A stretch of DNA of 46,895 bases from the NCBI GenBank assembly GCA_037142435.1, contig JBAXAO010000005.1, positions 1 to 46,895 on the forward strand, given 5' to 3'. Below the pieces are notes generated by a model. It worked only from the letters and a program-made list of their open reading frames with translations, did not search any database and was not told the origin of the DNA. Positions 34,343 to 42,304 of the stretch are shown here, piece after piece. Each line of letters opens with the position of its first letter. The stretch's first letter is position 1. Position numbers and translations under genes: made by a program. Source of the stretch: CAIMZW01 sp037142435 (GTDB lineage Bacteria > Actinomycetota > Actinomycetes > Nanopelagicales > Nanopelagicaceae).

Positions 34343-35407
34343 CTACTTGCGCGGGTGGTGGGCTCCCCAACCTTGATCGAGGAGATAGCGATGCAGTTTC
34401 TCCGCATCAGAATCGGAAAGCGCGAGCGTAATCAAACCAGTTTCTTGTCCTGGACTATGTTCAATGGCGAGGTCTTCAACGTTAACAGCTACGGCAGCGC
34501 AAGCATCGAAGAGTGCAGCCAATTGTCCCGGGCGATCATCAATGACGATAGGTAAATAGGTGTAATCGCGCATCTGCGCTCCATGCTTGCCCGAGATCCG
34601 GGCCCGTCCGCTGTTGGCCCGGCTAAAATAGTCTTTTATCTCTTTATCATCTTGTCGATTTAGAGATGCAGTAAAGGTCGCAAGATTACGTTGGAATTCC
34701 TCAAGAAGTGGCACCAAGAATGCCCTATTTCCGCGAAGTAGATCTGACCAGATTTCACCCGAAGAGCCCGCCAAGCGGGTGAGATCTCGCAGGCCTCCGC
34801 CGGCCAAACTTAAAGCCTGGGTATCGAACTCTTCTAACATGACCCCTAAAGTCGAACTGATGACCTGTGGTAGTTGAGAAATTGCAGCGATGGCCTGATC
34901 GTGATCGCGGGCCTTCATCTCGTAGGGCGTAGCTCCCAAGGAGAGGATCATCCCCTTCAACCAATCCAATAACTCTTCCGATGTGTTGCGATTGGGCAGG
35001 ACTATCCAAGCCCGACCAGTGAAAAGGTCGCTTTGAGCCGCAGTCGGACCAGTAAATTCTCGTCCGGCCATGGGATGTGTCGCACAAAATCGAGCGGCAA
35101 TCTCTGGAAACTCTTCAACCTGTTGCATAACTTCAGACTTAATACCTGTTATATCTATAAACAAGGCTTGAGGGTTCGCCAAATAAAGTGCAGTAAGGAG
35201 GTCAAAAACCGCCGAAACCGGAGTAGCTAAAACTATGAGATCGGGTGAAGTATGCGAACCTGCCCCCACCAGATCTCTCGCAAGCGATTCGGCCTCTAGG
35301 TCAACATCTTGAAAATCGATCTCGTAGCCAATTTGCTTGAGTGCCAATCCCAAAGAAGTGCCAATCAAACCAGCTCCCACAATGCGAATATTCGAAATTT
35401 CAACCAT
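34343..35407 (-). CDS. tyrA: Prephenate dehydrogenase with C-terminal ACT domain
   Basis: TyrA oxidises prephenate to 4-hydroxyphenylpyruvate for tyrosine. The 354-residue protein opens with a Rossmann motif VGAGLIGTSLGLAL, then has HPMAGREFTGP and the helical dimerisation region RDHDQAIAAISQLPQVI (catalytic His region). From about residue 285 an ACT-type regulatory domain follows (DDRPGQLAALFDACAAV), suggesting feedback by an aromatic amino acid. It abuts the aroH stop (TAGATG), so the two steps around prephenate are co-expressed. Confidence 0.94.
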   Translation of the reverse strand: MVEISNIRIVGAGLIGTSLGLALKQIGYEIDFQDVDLEAESLARDLVGAGSHTSPDLIVLATPVSAVFDLLTALYLANPQALFIDITGIKSEVMQQVEEFPEIAARFCATHPMAGREFTGPTAAQSDLFTGRAWIVLPNRNTSEELLDWLKGMILSLGATPYEMKARDHDQAIAAISQLPQVISSTLGVMLEEFDTQALSLAGGGLRDLTRLAGSSGEIWSDLLRGNRAFLVPLLEEFQRNLATFTASLNRQDDKEIKDYFSRANSGRARISGKHGAQMRDYTYLPIVIDDRPGQLAALFDACAAVAVNVEDLAIEHSPGQETGLITLALSDSDAEKLHRYLLDQGWGAHHPRK

Positions 35408-35770
35408 CTATTGAGCCAAATCGCGACGTAATACCTCGGCTCCACGTCGATAAATGTGCGAAATTTCGGCATGAGAGCGGGGTGAATAAGCGTGCACCAT
35501 GACGCGAATGACTCGTGGAAGTGCGCCCGGAACTGGAATTTCGGTGGAACAAATAAGGGGAATTAGCCCCAAATCCAAGGATCGAGCAGATTTTGCGGGA
35601 AAGTCTGAAATGAGATCATGGGTAGCGGTGAAATGAATCGAAACTAAATCCTCATGAGAAATCTGGTTTTCCTCAAAAATCGCAGTCAATAATTCTGCTA
35701 CCGCCTCCTGCATCTCCGATGGGTCATCTTGACGCAGCTGGGTAGCTCCTCTAATCGCTCGCACTCGCAT
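35408..35770 (-). CDS. aroH: Chorismate mutase, AroH class
   Basis: AroH converts chorismate to prephenate, the substrate of the next gene product. The 120-residue protein fits the small trimeric AroH fold: MRVRAIRGATQ with the active-site Arg, then SIHFTATHDLISDFPAKSAR, and CSTEIPVPGALPRVIRVMVH. The ATG at 35770 is chosen over an upstream start at 35854 because TACAAT lies 6 bases before it and the family begins with this sequence. It heads aroH-tyrA and perhaps cmk-der. Confidence 0.94.
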   Translation of the reverse strand: MRVRAIRGATQLRQDDPSEMQEAVAELLTAIFEENQISHEDLVSIHFTATHDLISDFPAKSARSLDLGLIPLICSTEIPVPGALPRVIRVMVHAYSPRSHAEISHIYRRGAEVLRRDLAQ

Positions 35771-36017
35771 GGAGCGATTGTAATGGCTTGCGAGGAGAGA
35801 GCACCGAATATATTTACCGTTTTGCCGACAAAGATGTATATGCATTTCTATCAAACATGAGAGTTAATAAATCTATATTTTCAATTAGCGTGCCCAACGC
35901 GAAAATCTATAAGTAGATAAAAATATCCTATTTTACGCTGTATTAAGTCATTTTATCGATATTTAGTCGCCGCCAATAATATCAATTTATCTACTTCGAT
36001 AATTGGCGAAAGGTGAC
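35771..36017. other. AT-rich intergenic region with inverted and direct repeats
   Basis: This 247-base gap between the rluB stop and the aroH start is the longest in the window and visibly AT-rich. It holds an 11-bp perfect inverted repeat, AAGTAGATAAA (35911-35921) with TTTATCTACTT (35986-35996). A second one is CGCCAAT (35971-35977) with ATTGGCG (36002-36008). AAATCTATA occurs twice (35869-35877, 35903-35911). The second inverted repeat is in position to end the rluB transcript but lacks a T run. No gene is supported in it; the frame reading upstream of aroH has no family match. Confidence 0.55.
35777..35782 (-). promoter_or_regulatory. -10 box of aroH, leaderless type
   Basis: TACAAT on the minus strand lies 6 bases before the ATG at 35770. 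Confidence 0.55.
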
Positions 36018-36752
36018 TTATGGATTAAGTTTTAAAACCTTAAACAGATTAGTTACTTCGGTCTCATTGAGAGAGCGCCAGCGACCCTCTTTCGTCTCTC
36101 CCAGCGAGAGTGGTCCGAACTCGCTGCGAATGAGTCGAAGGACCTTGATCCCGAGAACATCAAACATCCGGCGCACGATGTGATATCTACCTTCGTGAAT
36201 GGAGACTTCCAGCCAATAGTGCTTGGGCGTAACCTCGCGAATGATCTGCACCGAGAGTGCTCGTGCTAGACCGTCTTCAAGCTCTACTCCGTGTTCTAGC
36301 TGTTTAATCTGTTCTTTCCCGAATGCGCCTTCAATCTCCAAAACGTACTTTTTGATCAGACCGTAAGAGGGGTGGGTGGCGCGGTGAGCTAAGTCGCCAT
36401 CATTAGTAAGCAAGATGAGACCTTCGCTCTCCCGGTCAAGACGTCCAACGTGGAAAAGGCGCTCATTACGTGATTTGAAGTAATCGCCCAGATTTGGGCG
36501 ATCTTCCGGGTCAGACATGGTAGAAATAACACCGGCAGGCTTATGAAAAAGTAGGTAAGTTTTAGACTTATTTAACTTAATTGTCTCACCGTCAACTTCA
36601 ATGGTAGAAGTTTCTGGATCTACTTTGACGCCCAGCTCTCGAATTTGCACGCCATCAACGCTCACGCGACCTTCAGCGATGAGTTCTTCACTCCCCCGAC
36701 GGCTGGCTACACCAGCATCAGCAAGTATCTTTTGTAAACGTATCTCAGCCAT
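36018..36752 (-). CDS. rluB: 23S rRNA pseudouridine synthase RluB family
   Basis: The 244-residue protein has an N-terminal S4 RNA-binding domain (RLQKILADAGVASRRGSEELI) and a RsuA/RluB/E/F catalytic core with GRLDRESEGLILLTNDGDL (catalytic Asp). HEGRYHIVRRMF completes the site. It isomerises a uridine in 23S rRNA. The place downstream of scpB matches Rv1711 (from memory). A 142-base gap separates it from scpB and holds no supported gene; a G run sits at its upstream end. Confidence 0.95.
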   Translation of the reverse strand: MAEIRLQKILADAGVASRRGSEELIAEGRVSVDGVQIRELGVKVDPETSTIEVDGETIKLNKSKTYLLFHKPAGVISTMSDPEDRPNLGDYFKSRNERLFHVGRLDRESEGLILLTNDGDLAHRATHPSYGLIKKYVLEIEGAFGKEQIKQLEHGVELEDGLARALSVQIIREVTPKHYWLEVSIHEGRYHIVRRMFDVLGIKVLRLIRSEFGPLSLGETKEGRWRSLNETEVTNLFKVLKLNP

Positions 36753-36894
36753 GGAAGCAGTCCTGTCGCGCGATGAGGCCCATCTCGATTGACTTCACAC
36801 TTATGTGCGCGACCTCTTGGTCCAAGAGTACGGCGTATTCGTCCCTGAGGGTGAATCGAGAATCGAAGAAAGTAGCGCCCAACGGGGGGGGCAG

Positions 36895-37452
36895 CTAGTC
36901 GGTCAAAGTAGCAAGAACTTCATCCAAAGCATCAACATCAGGCAAAAACGGGGCGAGAGCTGGAAGATCTTCTACCTGGTTGAGTCCTAATTTCTCTAGG
37001 AAGTACGAAGTGGTGCGATAGAGAATGGCATTGGTTTCAGGTTCTTGTCCAGCCTCCTCCACTAGGCCTCTCGTGACCAAAGTCTTCATAACGGCTTCCA
37101 CATTTACCCCTCGAATAGCTGATACTCGAGCCCGAGAAACCGGCTGGCGGTAGGCAATAACAGCTAACGTTTCCAAGGCAGCCTGGGTGAGCCGAGATTG
37201 CTGACCATCTAGGACAAACTTTTCGACGAGCTGGGATTGATCTGGATGGCTGTAATAGCGCCAGCCCCCTGCGACATTGCGCAATTCAAAGCCGCGACCC
37301 TCGTTCTCGTAAGCGGTGGCCATGGAGGTCAGAGCCAGAATCACCTCGTCGGTAGAGGTTTCTGTTATTTGAGCCAAAATCAGCTCCGAAACTGGCTCAT
37401 CGACCACCATAAGAATCGCTTCCAGAGATTTATTTAGTTCGGAATTAGACAT
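36895..37452 (-). CDS. scpB: Segregation and condensation protein B
   Basis: ScpB is the winged-helix subunit of the SMC-ScpAB condensin. The 185-residue protein has SNSELNKSLEAILMVVDEPV, TQAALETLAVIAYRQPVSRARV and AIRGVNVEAVMKTLVTRGLV, the double winged-helix pattern. The ATG at 37452 overlaps the scpA stop by 8 bases, so it is preferred over the frame start at 37479. Coupled translation with scpA fits their joint complex. SMC itself is outside the window. Confidence 0.95.
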   Translation of the reverse strand: MSNSELNKSLEAILMVVDEPVSELILAQITETSTDEVILALTSMATAYENEGRGFELRNVAGGWRYYSHPDQSQLVEKFVLDGQQSRLTQAALETLAVIAYRQPVSRARVSAIRGVNVEAVMKTLVTRGLVEEAGQEPETNAILYRTTSYFLEKLGLNQVEDLPALAPFLPDVDALDEVLATLTD

Positions 37453-38365
37453 TAGGGACCTCTTCTGTATTGTCTTCAATCTCTACTTCAGTGGAATTTC
37501 CTTCAGTTCCCTCATTTTCCTCAAGAAGGGAGACCGGCAGATCAAATTCATCGCTCACCGCGACCACTCCCTCAAGAGTTCCAGTCCAAGTAATATGCAA
37601 TTCGCCCAAGGCCATTACTTGTTCGAACCGGAGAACGCCTTCTCGGTAGAGCTCAAGGAGTGCGAGAAAACGAGCCACGACCACCAAGGTGGAATCCGAG
37701 TCTCCGATGAGATGGCGGAAAGTCGATCTGCCGCTCTTGCGCAGCATCTCCACGACCTTGAGAGCCTCCTCGGCAACACTCACCAATGGACGGTGGATAT
37801 GCTCTAGGGCAAGACTGGGTGAAATTTTCGGCGACAGTACTCGCTGGGCGATGGCCGCAAAACGATCCGCGCCTACACCAATCAATACCTCGGGTAAGAG
37901 AGCGGCAAAATGAGGTTCGAGTGCCACCACGCGGGCAAAAGTTTTCTCTTCTCGAGTAATACGCTCTGAGAAGATGGAAGCGAGCTCTTTAAATGCTCGG
38001 TATTGAAGCAGCCGGGCAAAAAGCAGGTCGCGAGCTTCGAGTAACGCTAGATCTTCTTCATCCTCAACCTCGCCCGATGGAAGCAAGCGCGCAGCCTTAA
38101 GGTCTAAAAGGGTGGCTGCAACGACTAAGAATTCGGTGGTCTTATCGAGGTCCCAGCCCTCCTCTGACCCCTCTAGCGCCCTGATATAGGCGATAAAATC
38201 ATCGGTAACGACGCCCAGCGCCACCTCGGTAACATCCATTTTGTGCCGTGAAATTAACTGAAGCAAGAGATCGAATGGACCGTCGAAGTTGCTGAGGTGG
38301 ACCGAAAATGGCAGTGCCGCTTCCGGCGGCGAAAGTTCTTCGCTCACGACAATCGGCTCACTCAT
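37445..38365 (-). CDS. scpA: Segregation and condensation protein A
   Basis: ScpA is the kleisin that bridges SMC heads. The 306-residue protein has the conserved N-terminal FSVHLSNFDGPFDLLLQLISRHKMDVTEVAL and EFLVVAATLLDLKAARLLP. An acidic linker and a C-terminal winged helix (VVARFLALLELYREGVLRFEQ) follow. The family is usually about 250-280 residues; the extra length is an acidic tail. TACCTT lies 7 bases before the ATG, so the mRNA is probably leaderless. It is divergent from parA with a 61-base gap. Confidence 0.95.
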   Translation of the reverse strand: MSEPIVVSEELSPPEAALPFSVHLSNFDGPFDLLLQLISRHKMDVTEVALGVVTDDFIAYIRALEGSEEGWDLDKTTEFLVVAATLLDLKAARLLPSGEVEDEEDLALLEARDLLFARLLQYRAFKELASIFSERITREEKTFARVVALEPHFAALLPEVLIGVGADRFAAIAQRVLSPKISPSLALEHIHRPLVSVAEEALKVVEMLRKSGRSTFRHLIGDSDSTLVVVARFLALLELYREGVLRFEQVMALGELHITWTGTLEGVVAVSDEFDLPVSLLEENEGTEGNSTEVEIEDNTEEVPNV

Positions 38366-38372
38366 GGTGGAT

Positions 38373-38378
38373 AAGGTA
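38373..38378 (-). promoter_or_regulatory. -10 box of scpA, leaderless type
   Basis: TACCTT on the minus strand lies 7 bases before the ATG at 38365. Confidence 0.5.
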
Positions 38379-38414
38379 CTTCACGCTCGCTTGCCAGCGT
38401 AATCGCACCGCCGT

Positions 38415-38420
38415 TAGAGT
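38415..38420 (+). promoter_or_regulatory. -10 box of parA, leaderless type
   Basis: TAGAGT lies 6 bases before the ATG at 38427. Confidence 0.55.
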
Positions 38421-38426
38421 CGCGCC

Positions 38427-39338
38427 ATGGCAAAAGGCTCTTCAGAGGTTTCTCGCTTCGACGCTAAATCGACAAATCGTGATGATGAGGTCGCAACAAC
38501 TTCTGGAGTCCTCGGGCTGCCTTTGAAGGAAATTCCGGATATCCCAATGCTCACAGAGCACCACGCCGCGACTGTCATCTCGGTCGTCAATCAAAAAGGC
38601 GGAGTTGGAAAAACCACGACCACGATCAACCTTGGGGCGGCATTGGCAGAGCTCGGCCGACGAGTGTTGCTCATCGATTTCGATCCACAACATTCTCTTT
38701 CTGTGGGACTTGGCGTATCAACCCGTCAACTCGATGGCTCGATATATAACTTGATGATGGATGAGTCCACCCATATCGAAGATTTTCTCTTGAAGACAAG
38801 TGTTCCTGGAATGGACATGATCCCCAGCCATGAGGACCTGGCTGGTGCCGAGGGCGGACTCATGAATGTGATCGCCCGCGAGAAGGTCTTAAAACGCATT
38901 CTTGAACCAGTCTTAGGTGACTATGACGTCATCTTGATTGATTGCCAACCATCTCTAGGTCTGCTCACGGTTAACGCTCTTACTGCATCAGATGGCGTCA
39001 TCGTCCCGTTGGAATGTGAATACTTTGCACTTCGAGGAGTTGCCTTGTTAGCCGACATCATTGGCAAGGTTCAGAAGAACACCAATCCAGATCTAAAATT
39101 GACTGGAATTTTGCCCACAATGTTTGACCGCAAAACTGTTCACAGTCGCGAAGTTCTCGAACGAATTTTAGAAGCATTCCCCAACCACGTTTTTGACACC
39201 ATCATCGCTCGCACTGTTCGTTTCCCAGAAACCACAGTTGCAGGTGAACCAATCACCACATACGCCAGTAGTTCATCAGGCGCCTCTTCATATCGTCGCC
39301 TGGCACGTGAACTGATCTCTATCGGAGGAACCAAGTGA
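38427..39338 (+). CDS. ParA/Soj-family ATPase, scpA-linked
   Basis: The 303-residue protein has a deviant Walker A KGGVGKT (57-63) with the signature lysine. Walker A' is in LLIDFDPQHSLSVGLG and Walker B in VILIDCQPSLG. About 46 N-terminal residues precede the core. The family binds DNA cooperatively and positions cargo. In M. tuberculosis the matching gene (Rv1708, from memory) is also next to scpA and is distinct from the origin-linked parA. Its stop overlaps the next gene by 4 bases, which suggests that the next product is its partner. Confidence 0.9.
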   Translation: MAKGSSEVSRFDAKSTNRDDEVATTSGVLGLPLKEIPDIPMLTEHHAATVISVVNQKGGVGKTTTTINLGAALAELGRRVLLIDFDPQHSLSVGLGVSTRQLDGSIYNLMMDESTHIEDFLLKTSVPGMDMIPSHEDLAGAEGGLMNVIAREKVLKRILEPVLGDYDVILIDCQPSLGLLTVNALTASDGVIVPLECEYFALRGVALLADIIGKVQKNTNPDLKLTGILPTMFDRKTVHSREVLERILEAFPNHVFDTIIARTVRFPETTVAGEPITTYASSSSGASSYRRLARELISIGGTK

Positions 39339-39736
39339 GCCGTCGAGTTAGCCTTCCCGGAGCCGATGAGCTCTTTCGCACCACAACTACTTTAAGCGCT
39401 GTTCCCGCATCTACCGCCGAGGTTCCTACCGCCGAGGTTCCGAACACGCCTCTCTCCCCCGCAACAAATAAATCCGTTCGCCAAACGCCGCGCCGGCGAG
39501 TAAATAGTTTTGATCGTTCTCCCAGTGGGCGCGAACGTCACGATGAGAAAATCACCGTTTATCTCTCGCCAGAAGAACTTTACGATTTAGAACAAGCTCG
39601 CCTGGCACTCCGAGGCGATCTTGGCCTTGCCGTTGATCGCGGTCGAATCGTTCGAGAGTCGCTGGCTATCGTGATTGCAGACCTCGAGGCAAAAGGCGAT
39701 CAAAGTATCTTGGCGCGTCGGCTTCGCAGCAGATAA
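39335..39736 (+). CDS. Small basic protein, probable DNA-binding partner of the ParA-like ATPase
   Basis: The 133-residue protein has a low-complexity N-terminal half (Ser/Thr/Pro-rich with a repeated AEVPTAEVP) and a basic RRRVNSFDRS. Its C-terminal half, with KITVYLSPEELYDLEQARLAL and DRGRIVRESLAIVIADLEAKG, resembles a ribbon-helix-helix fold. That would suit a ParB-substitute or adaptor for the ATPase encoded just before it (4-base overlap). I do not recognise a named family. It is convergent with xerD, 11 bases away. Confidence 0.7.
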   Translation: MSRRVSLPGADELFRTTTTLSAVPASTAEVPTAEVPNTPLSPATNKSVRQTPRRRVNSFDRSPSGRERHDEKITVYLSPEELYDLEQARLALRGDLGLAVDRGRIVRESLAIVIADLEAKGDQSILARRLRSR

Positions 39737-39747
39737 ATAATTTCAAT

Positions 39748-40671
39748 TTAGCGTGCTCGAGGATGAGCCGCCGAATAACTCTCCCGCAATTTGTCGATCG
39801 TTATCAATGTGTAAATTTGCGTCGTCGTGACAGAAGAATGTCCCAATAGCTCTTGCACCACTCTGATATCTGCTCCGCCGTCTAAAAGGTGAGTTGCGAA
39901 GGAGTGTCTGAGTGAGTGTGGAGAAACTTCGCGAGAAATTTTCGCTCTTTGAGCGGCCAAAGTGACTATTTTCCAAGCACTTTGACGACTAATTCGTTGA
40001 CCGCGCTGATTGAGAAAAAGTCCATCATTCCGTTTTGCGGCAACCAAAACTGGGCGCAAACGCACCAAATAATCCTCAAGTGCTTTGCGCGCGAAACTTC
40101 CTACAGGAACAATGCGATCTTTCCCGCCTTTTCCCTTCAACCGAATCGCCAGATTCCCGTTCTCGGCAAGTTCAGAAACATCGCGGAGAGCGAGCCCCAC
40201 AATTTCACTAATACGACCGCCGGTGGCGTAGAGGAGCTCAACTAACGCCACATCTCGAAGAGATAAGGGATCGCTTGGTCGATTTGCACCATCAATTAGC
40301 GCGTTGACTTCCGAGATGGTTAACGCTTTAGGAAGTCGCTTAGGAATCTTGGGAGGATGAAAGTCATGAATCGGGTCAACCCGATGAGACTCCTTGGCAT
40401 CAAATCGATAAAAGTTGCGAACTGAAACCACGGCTCGAGCAATCGATGATTCGGCCAGCGGTGCTCGTCCCGAGTTTTTCCCACGCAGCCAGGCCACGTA
40501 TTCGCTCATGACCTCTGAAGTCACACTATCGATGCCCAGTGAATGTGCATCCAGAAATTCGCAAAAACGAACCAAGTCACGAGAGTACGAACTTAAAGTA
40601 TTGCTGGCCAGTGCTTTTTCGACAGCGAGATGGCTGAGGTATTCAGAAATCCGGTCGTTATCGGCTTTCAT
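39748..40671 (-). CDS. xerD: Site-specific tyrosine recombinase XerD
   Basis: XerD acts with XerC at dif to resolve chromosome dimers. The 307-residue protein has the N-terminal core-binding domain and all catalytic residues: Arg153 (ATGGRISE), Lys181 (KGKGGKDR), His252 and Arg255 (HSLRHSFATHLL), His278 (LGHSS) and nucleophile Tyr287. Length and position after pyrG match housekeeping XerD (Rv1701, from memory), not an integrase. It overlaps pyrG by 14 bases. A probable dif lies 14 kb away in this window; xerC is not here. Confidence 0.93.
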   Translation of the reverse strand: MKADNDRISEYLSHLAVEKALASNTLSSYSRDLVRFCEFLDAHSLGIDSVTSEVMSEYVAWLRGKNSGRAPLAESSIARAVVSVRNFYRFDAKESHRVDPIHDFHPPKIPKRLPKALTISEVNALIDGANRPSDPLSLRDVALVELLYATGGRISEIVGLALRDVSELAENGNLAIRLKGKGGKDRIVPVGSFARKALEDYLVRLRPVLVAAKRNDGLFLNQRGQRISRQSAWKIVTLAAQRAKISREVSPHSLRHSFATHLLDGGADIRVVQELLGHSSVTTTQIYTLITIDKLRESYSAAHPRAR

Positions 40672-42298
40672 GATGGGTCAGTGCCGCTGCAATCAAGCCG
40701 GAAAAGAGTGGGTGCGGACGCGTGGGGCGAGAAAGAAATTCTGGATGCGCTTGGGTGCCAACATAGTAAGGATGTGTTGCTTTAGGTAGTTCAACAAATT
40801 CGACTAAGTGGCCATCCGGAGAAAGGCCAGAGAAAACCAAACCGGTTGCAGCTATTTGCTCGCGATAGGAATTATTAACTTCGTATCGATGGCGATGACG
40901 CTCTGAAATTTCGTTTTTACCATAAACACTTGCAACGATCGATCCTTCGGCAAGAACCGCGGGATAGAGACCTAACCGCATCGTGCCCCCCATATCTCCC
41001 TTGCCAGCAACGATTTCTCGCTGATCGGCCATGGTTGAGATCACCGGATGTTCGGTATCGGGATCAAATTCGGCCGAATTTGCGTCGTCGATCTTCGCGA
41101 GATTTCGAGCGGACTCGATAACCATGCATTGCAATCCGAGACATAAACCAAGTGTTGGAATCTTGTTTTCACGCGCAAACTTGAGGGCTCCGAGTTTTCC
41201 TTCGATTCCTCGAACACCAAAGCCGCCCGGAATGCACACTGCATCGGCCTCCGCCAAGTGCTCACGCGCTCCTGATTCAGTTGCACAATCATCGCTAGCT
41301 ACCCATTTGATATTTACTCGCGCATTATTGGCAAAACCGCCAGCGCGAAGCGCCTCGGTGACAGAGAGGTAAGCATCAGGAAGATCTACATATTTGCCAA
41401 CGAGGGCGACAGTAACCGCGTGGGCTGGCTCATGCACCTTTTGGAGAAGATCTCCCCACTCACCCCACGTAACATCAGCAAAGCGCAAACCTAAGCGGCG
41501 CACGATATAGGCATCCAACCCTTCGGAGTGAAGGACTTTTGGAATGTCATAAATAGATGGTGCGTCCACCGCGGCAACGACGGCTTCAAGATCAACGTCG
41601 CACATTGATGAAATCTTCTTCTTGACGCTCTCGGGAATTTCGCGGTCAGAGCGAATAACAATTGCATCTGGCGCGATACCAATTGAACGCAAGGCAGCCA
41701 CACTGTGTTGGGTGGGCTTGGTTTTTAATTCGCCAGAAGGGCCGATATAAGGAACAAGTGAAACGTGTAAATAAAAGACGTTTTCGCGTCCAACGTCCTG
41801 ACGAATTTGACGAGCTGCTTCGAGAAATGGAAGTGACTCGATATCGCCGACAGTGCCACCGACCTCGGTAATAACAATGTCGATATCTGGAGAAGCCATC
41901 GCACGGATGCGTTCTTTAATTTCATTAGTGATATGCGGAATGACTTGAACGGTGTCGCCCAAATATTCACCACGGCGTTCTTTTGCGATCACGTTGGAGT
42001 AAATCTGTCCGGTCGTAACATTGGCAGAACCATGAAGATTGGTATCTAGAAAACGCTCGTAATGACCGATATCGAGGTCGGTTTCAGCGCCATCGTCGGT
42101 TACGAAGACTTCGCCGTGCTGGAAGGGGTTCATGGTGCCAGGATCAACATTGATATACGGATCCAATTTTTGCATCGTTACGCGGATGCCGCGGGATCGT
42201 AATAATCGACCCAAACTTGAGGCGGTAAGGCCTTTGCCTAAACTAGAGGCGACGCCTCCAGTGACGAAAAGATGCTTGGTCACATGAGAGGTAGTCAC
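40658..42298 (-). CDS. pyrG: CTP synthase
   Basis: PyrG aminates UTP to CTP with glutamine and ATP. The 546-residue protein has an amidoligase domain beginning TKHLFVTGGVASSLGKGLTA and the DGAETDLDIGHYERF motif. A class I glutamine amidotransferase domain follows, with the nucleophile in LGLCLGLQCMV and the His/Glu pair in AHPEFLSRP. GTG at 42298 is the start, 6 bases after the recN stop. No attenuator-like C run is visible in that short gap. Confidence 0.97.
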   Translation of the reverse strand: MTTSHVTKHLFVTGGVASSLGKGLTASSLGRLLRSRGIRVTMQKLDPYINVDPGTMNPFQHGEVFVTDDGAETDLDIGHYERFLDTNLHGSANVTTGQIYSNVIAKERRGEYLGDTVQVIPHITNEIKERIRAMASPDIDIVITEVGGTVGDIESLPFLEAARQIRQDVGRENVFYLHVSLVPYIGPSGELKTKPTQHSVAALRSIGIAPDAIVIRSDREIPESVKKKISSMCDVDLEAVVAAVDAPSIYDIPKVLHSEGLDAYIVRRLGLRFADVTWGEWGDLLQKVHEPAHAVTVALVGKYVDLPDAYLSVTEALRAGGFANNARVNIKWVASDDCATESGAREHLAEADAVCIPGGFGVRGIEGKLGALKFARENKIPTLGLCLGLQCMVIESARNLAKIDDANSAEFDPDTEHPVISTMADQREIVAGKGDMGGTMRLGLYPAVLAEGSIVASVYGKNEISERHRHRYEVNNSYREQIAATGLVFSGLSPDGHLVEFVELPKATHPYYVGTQAHPEFLSRPTRPHPLFSGLIAAALTHHESR

Positions 42299-42304
42299 GG
42301 GTGG

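Noticed and set aside
35771..35854. Longer chorismate mutase starting at 35854
   Set aside because: The extra 28 residues do not match the AroH family, and the TACAAT box supports the start at 35770.
36753..36990. Plus-strand 61-codon frame in the gap between rluB and scpB
   Set aside because: Most of it runs antisense to scpB; no start signal or protein family pattern is visible.
35879..39756. Near-identical short strings TTTCAATTAGCGTGC (35879) and TTTCAATTTAGCGTGC (39741)
   Set aside because: They differ by one inserted base and lie in unrelated contexts; at this length and base composition I cannot exclude chance, and no third copy was noticed.
39748..40671. Mobile-element integrase
   Set aside because: The recombinase is in the conserved pyrG-recN neighbourhood and has the length and motifs of housekeeping XerD; no attachment sites or cargo are seen.
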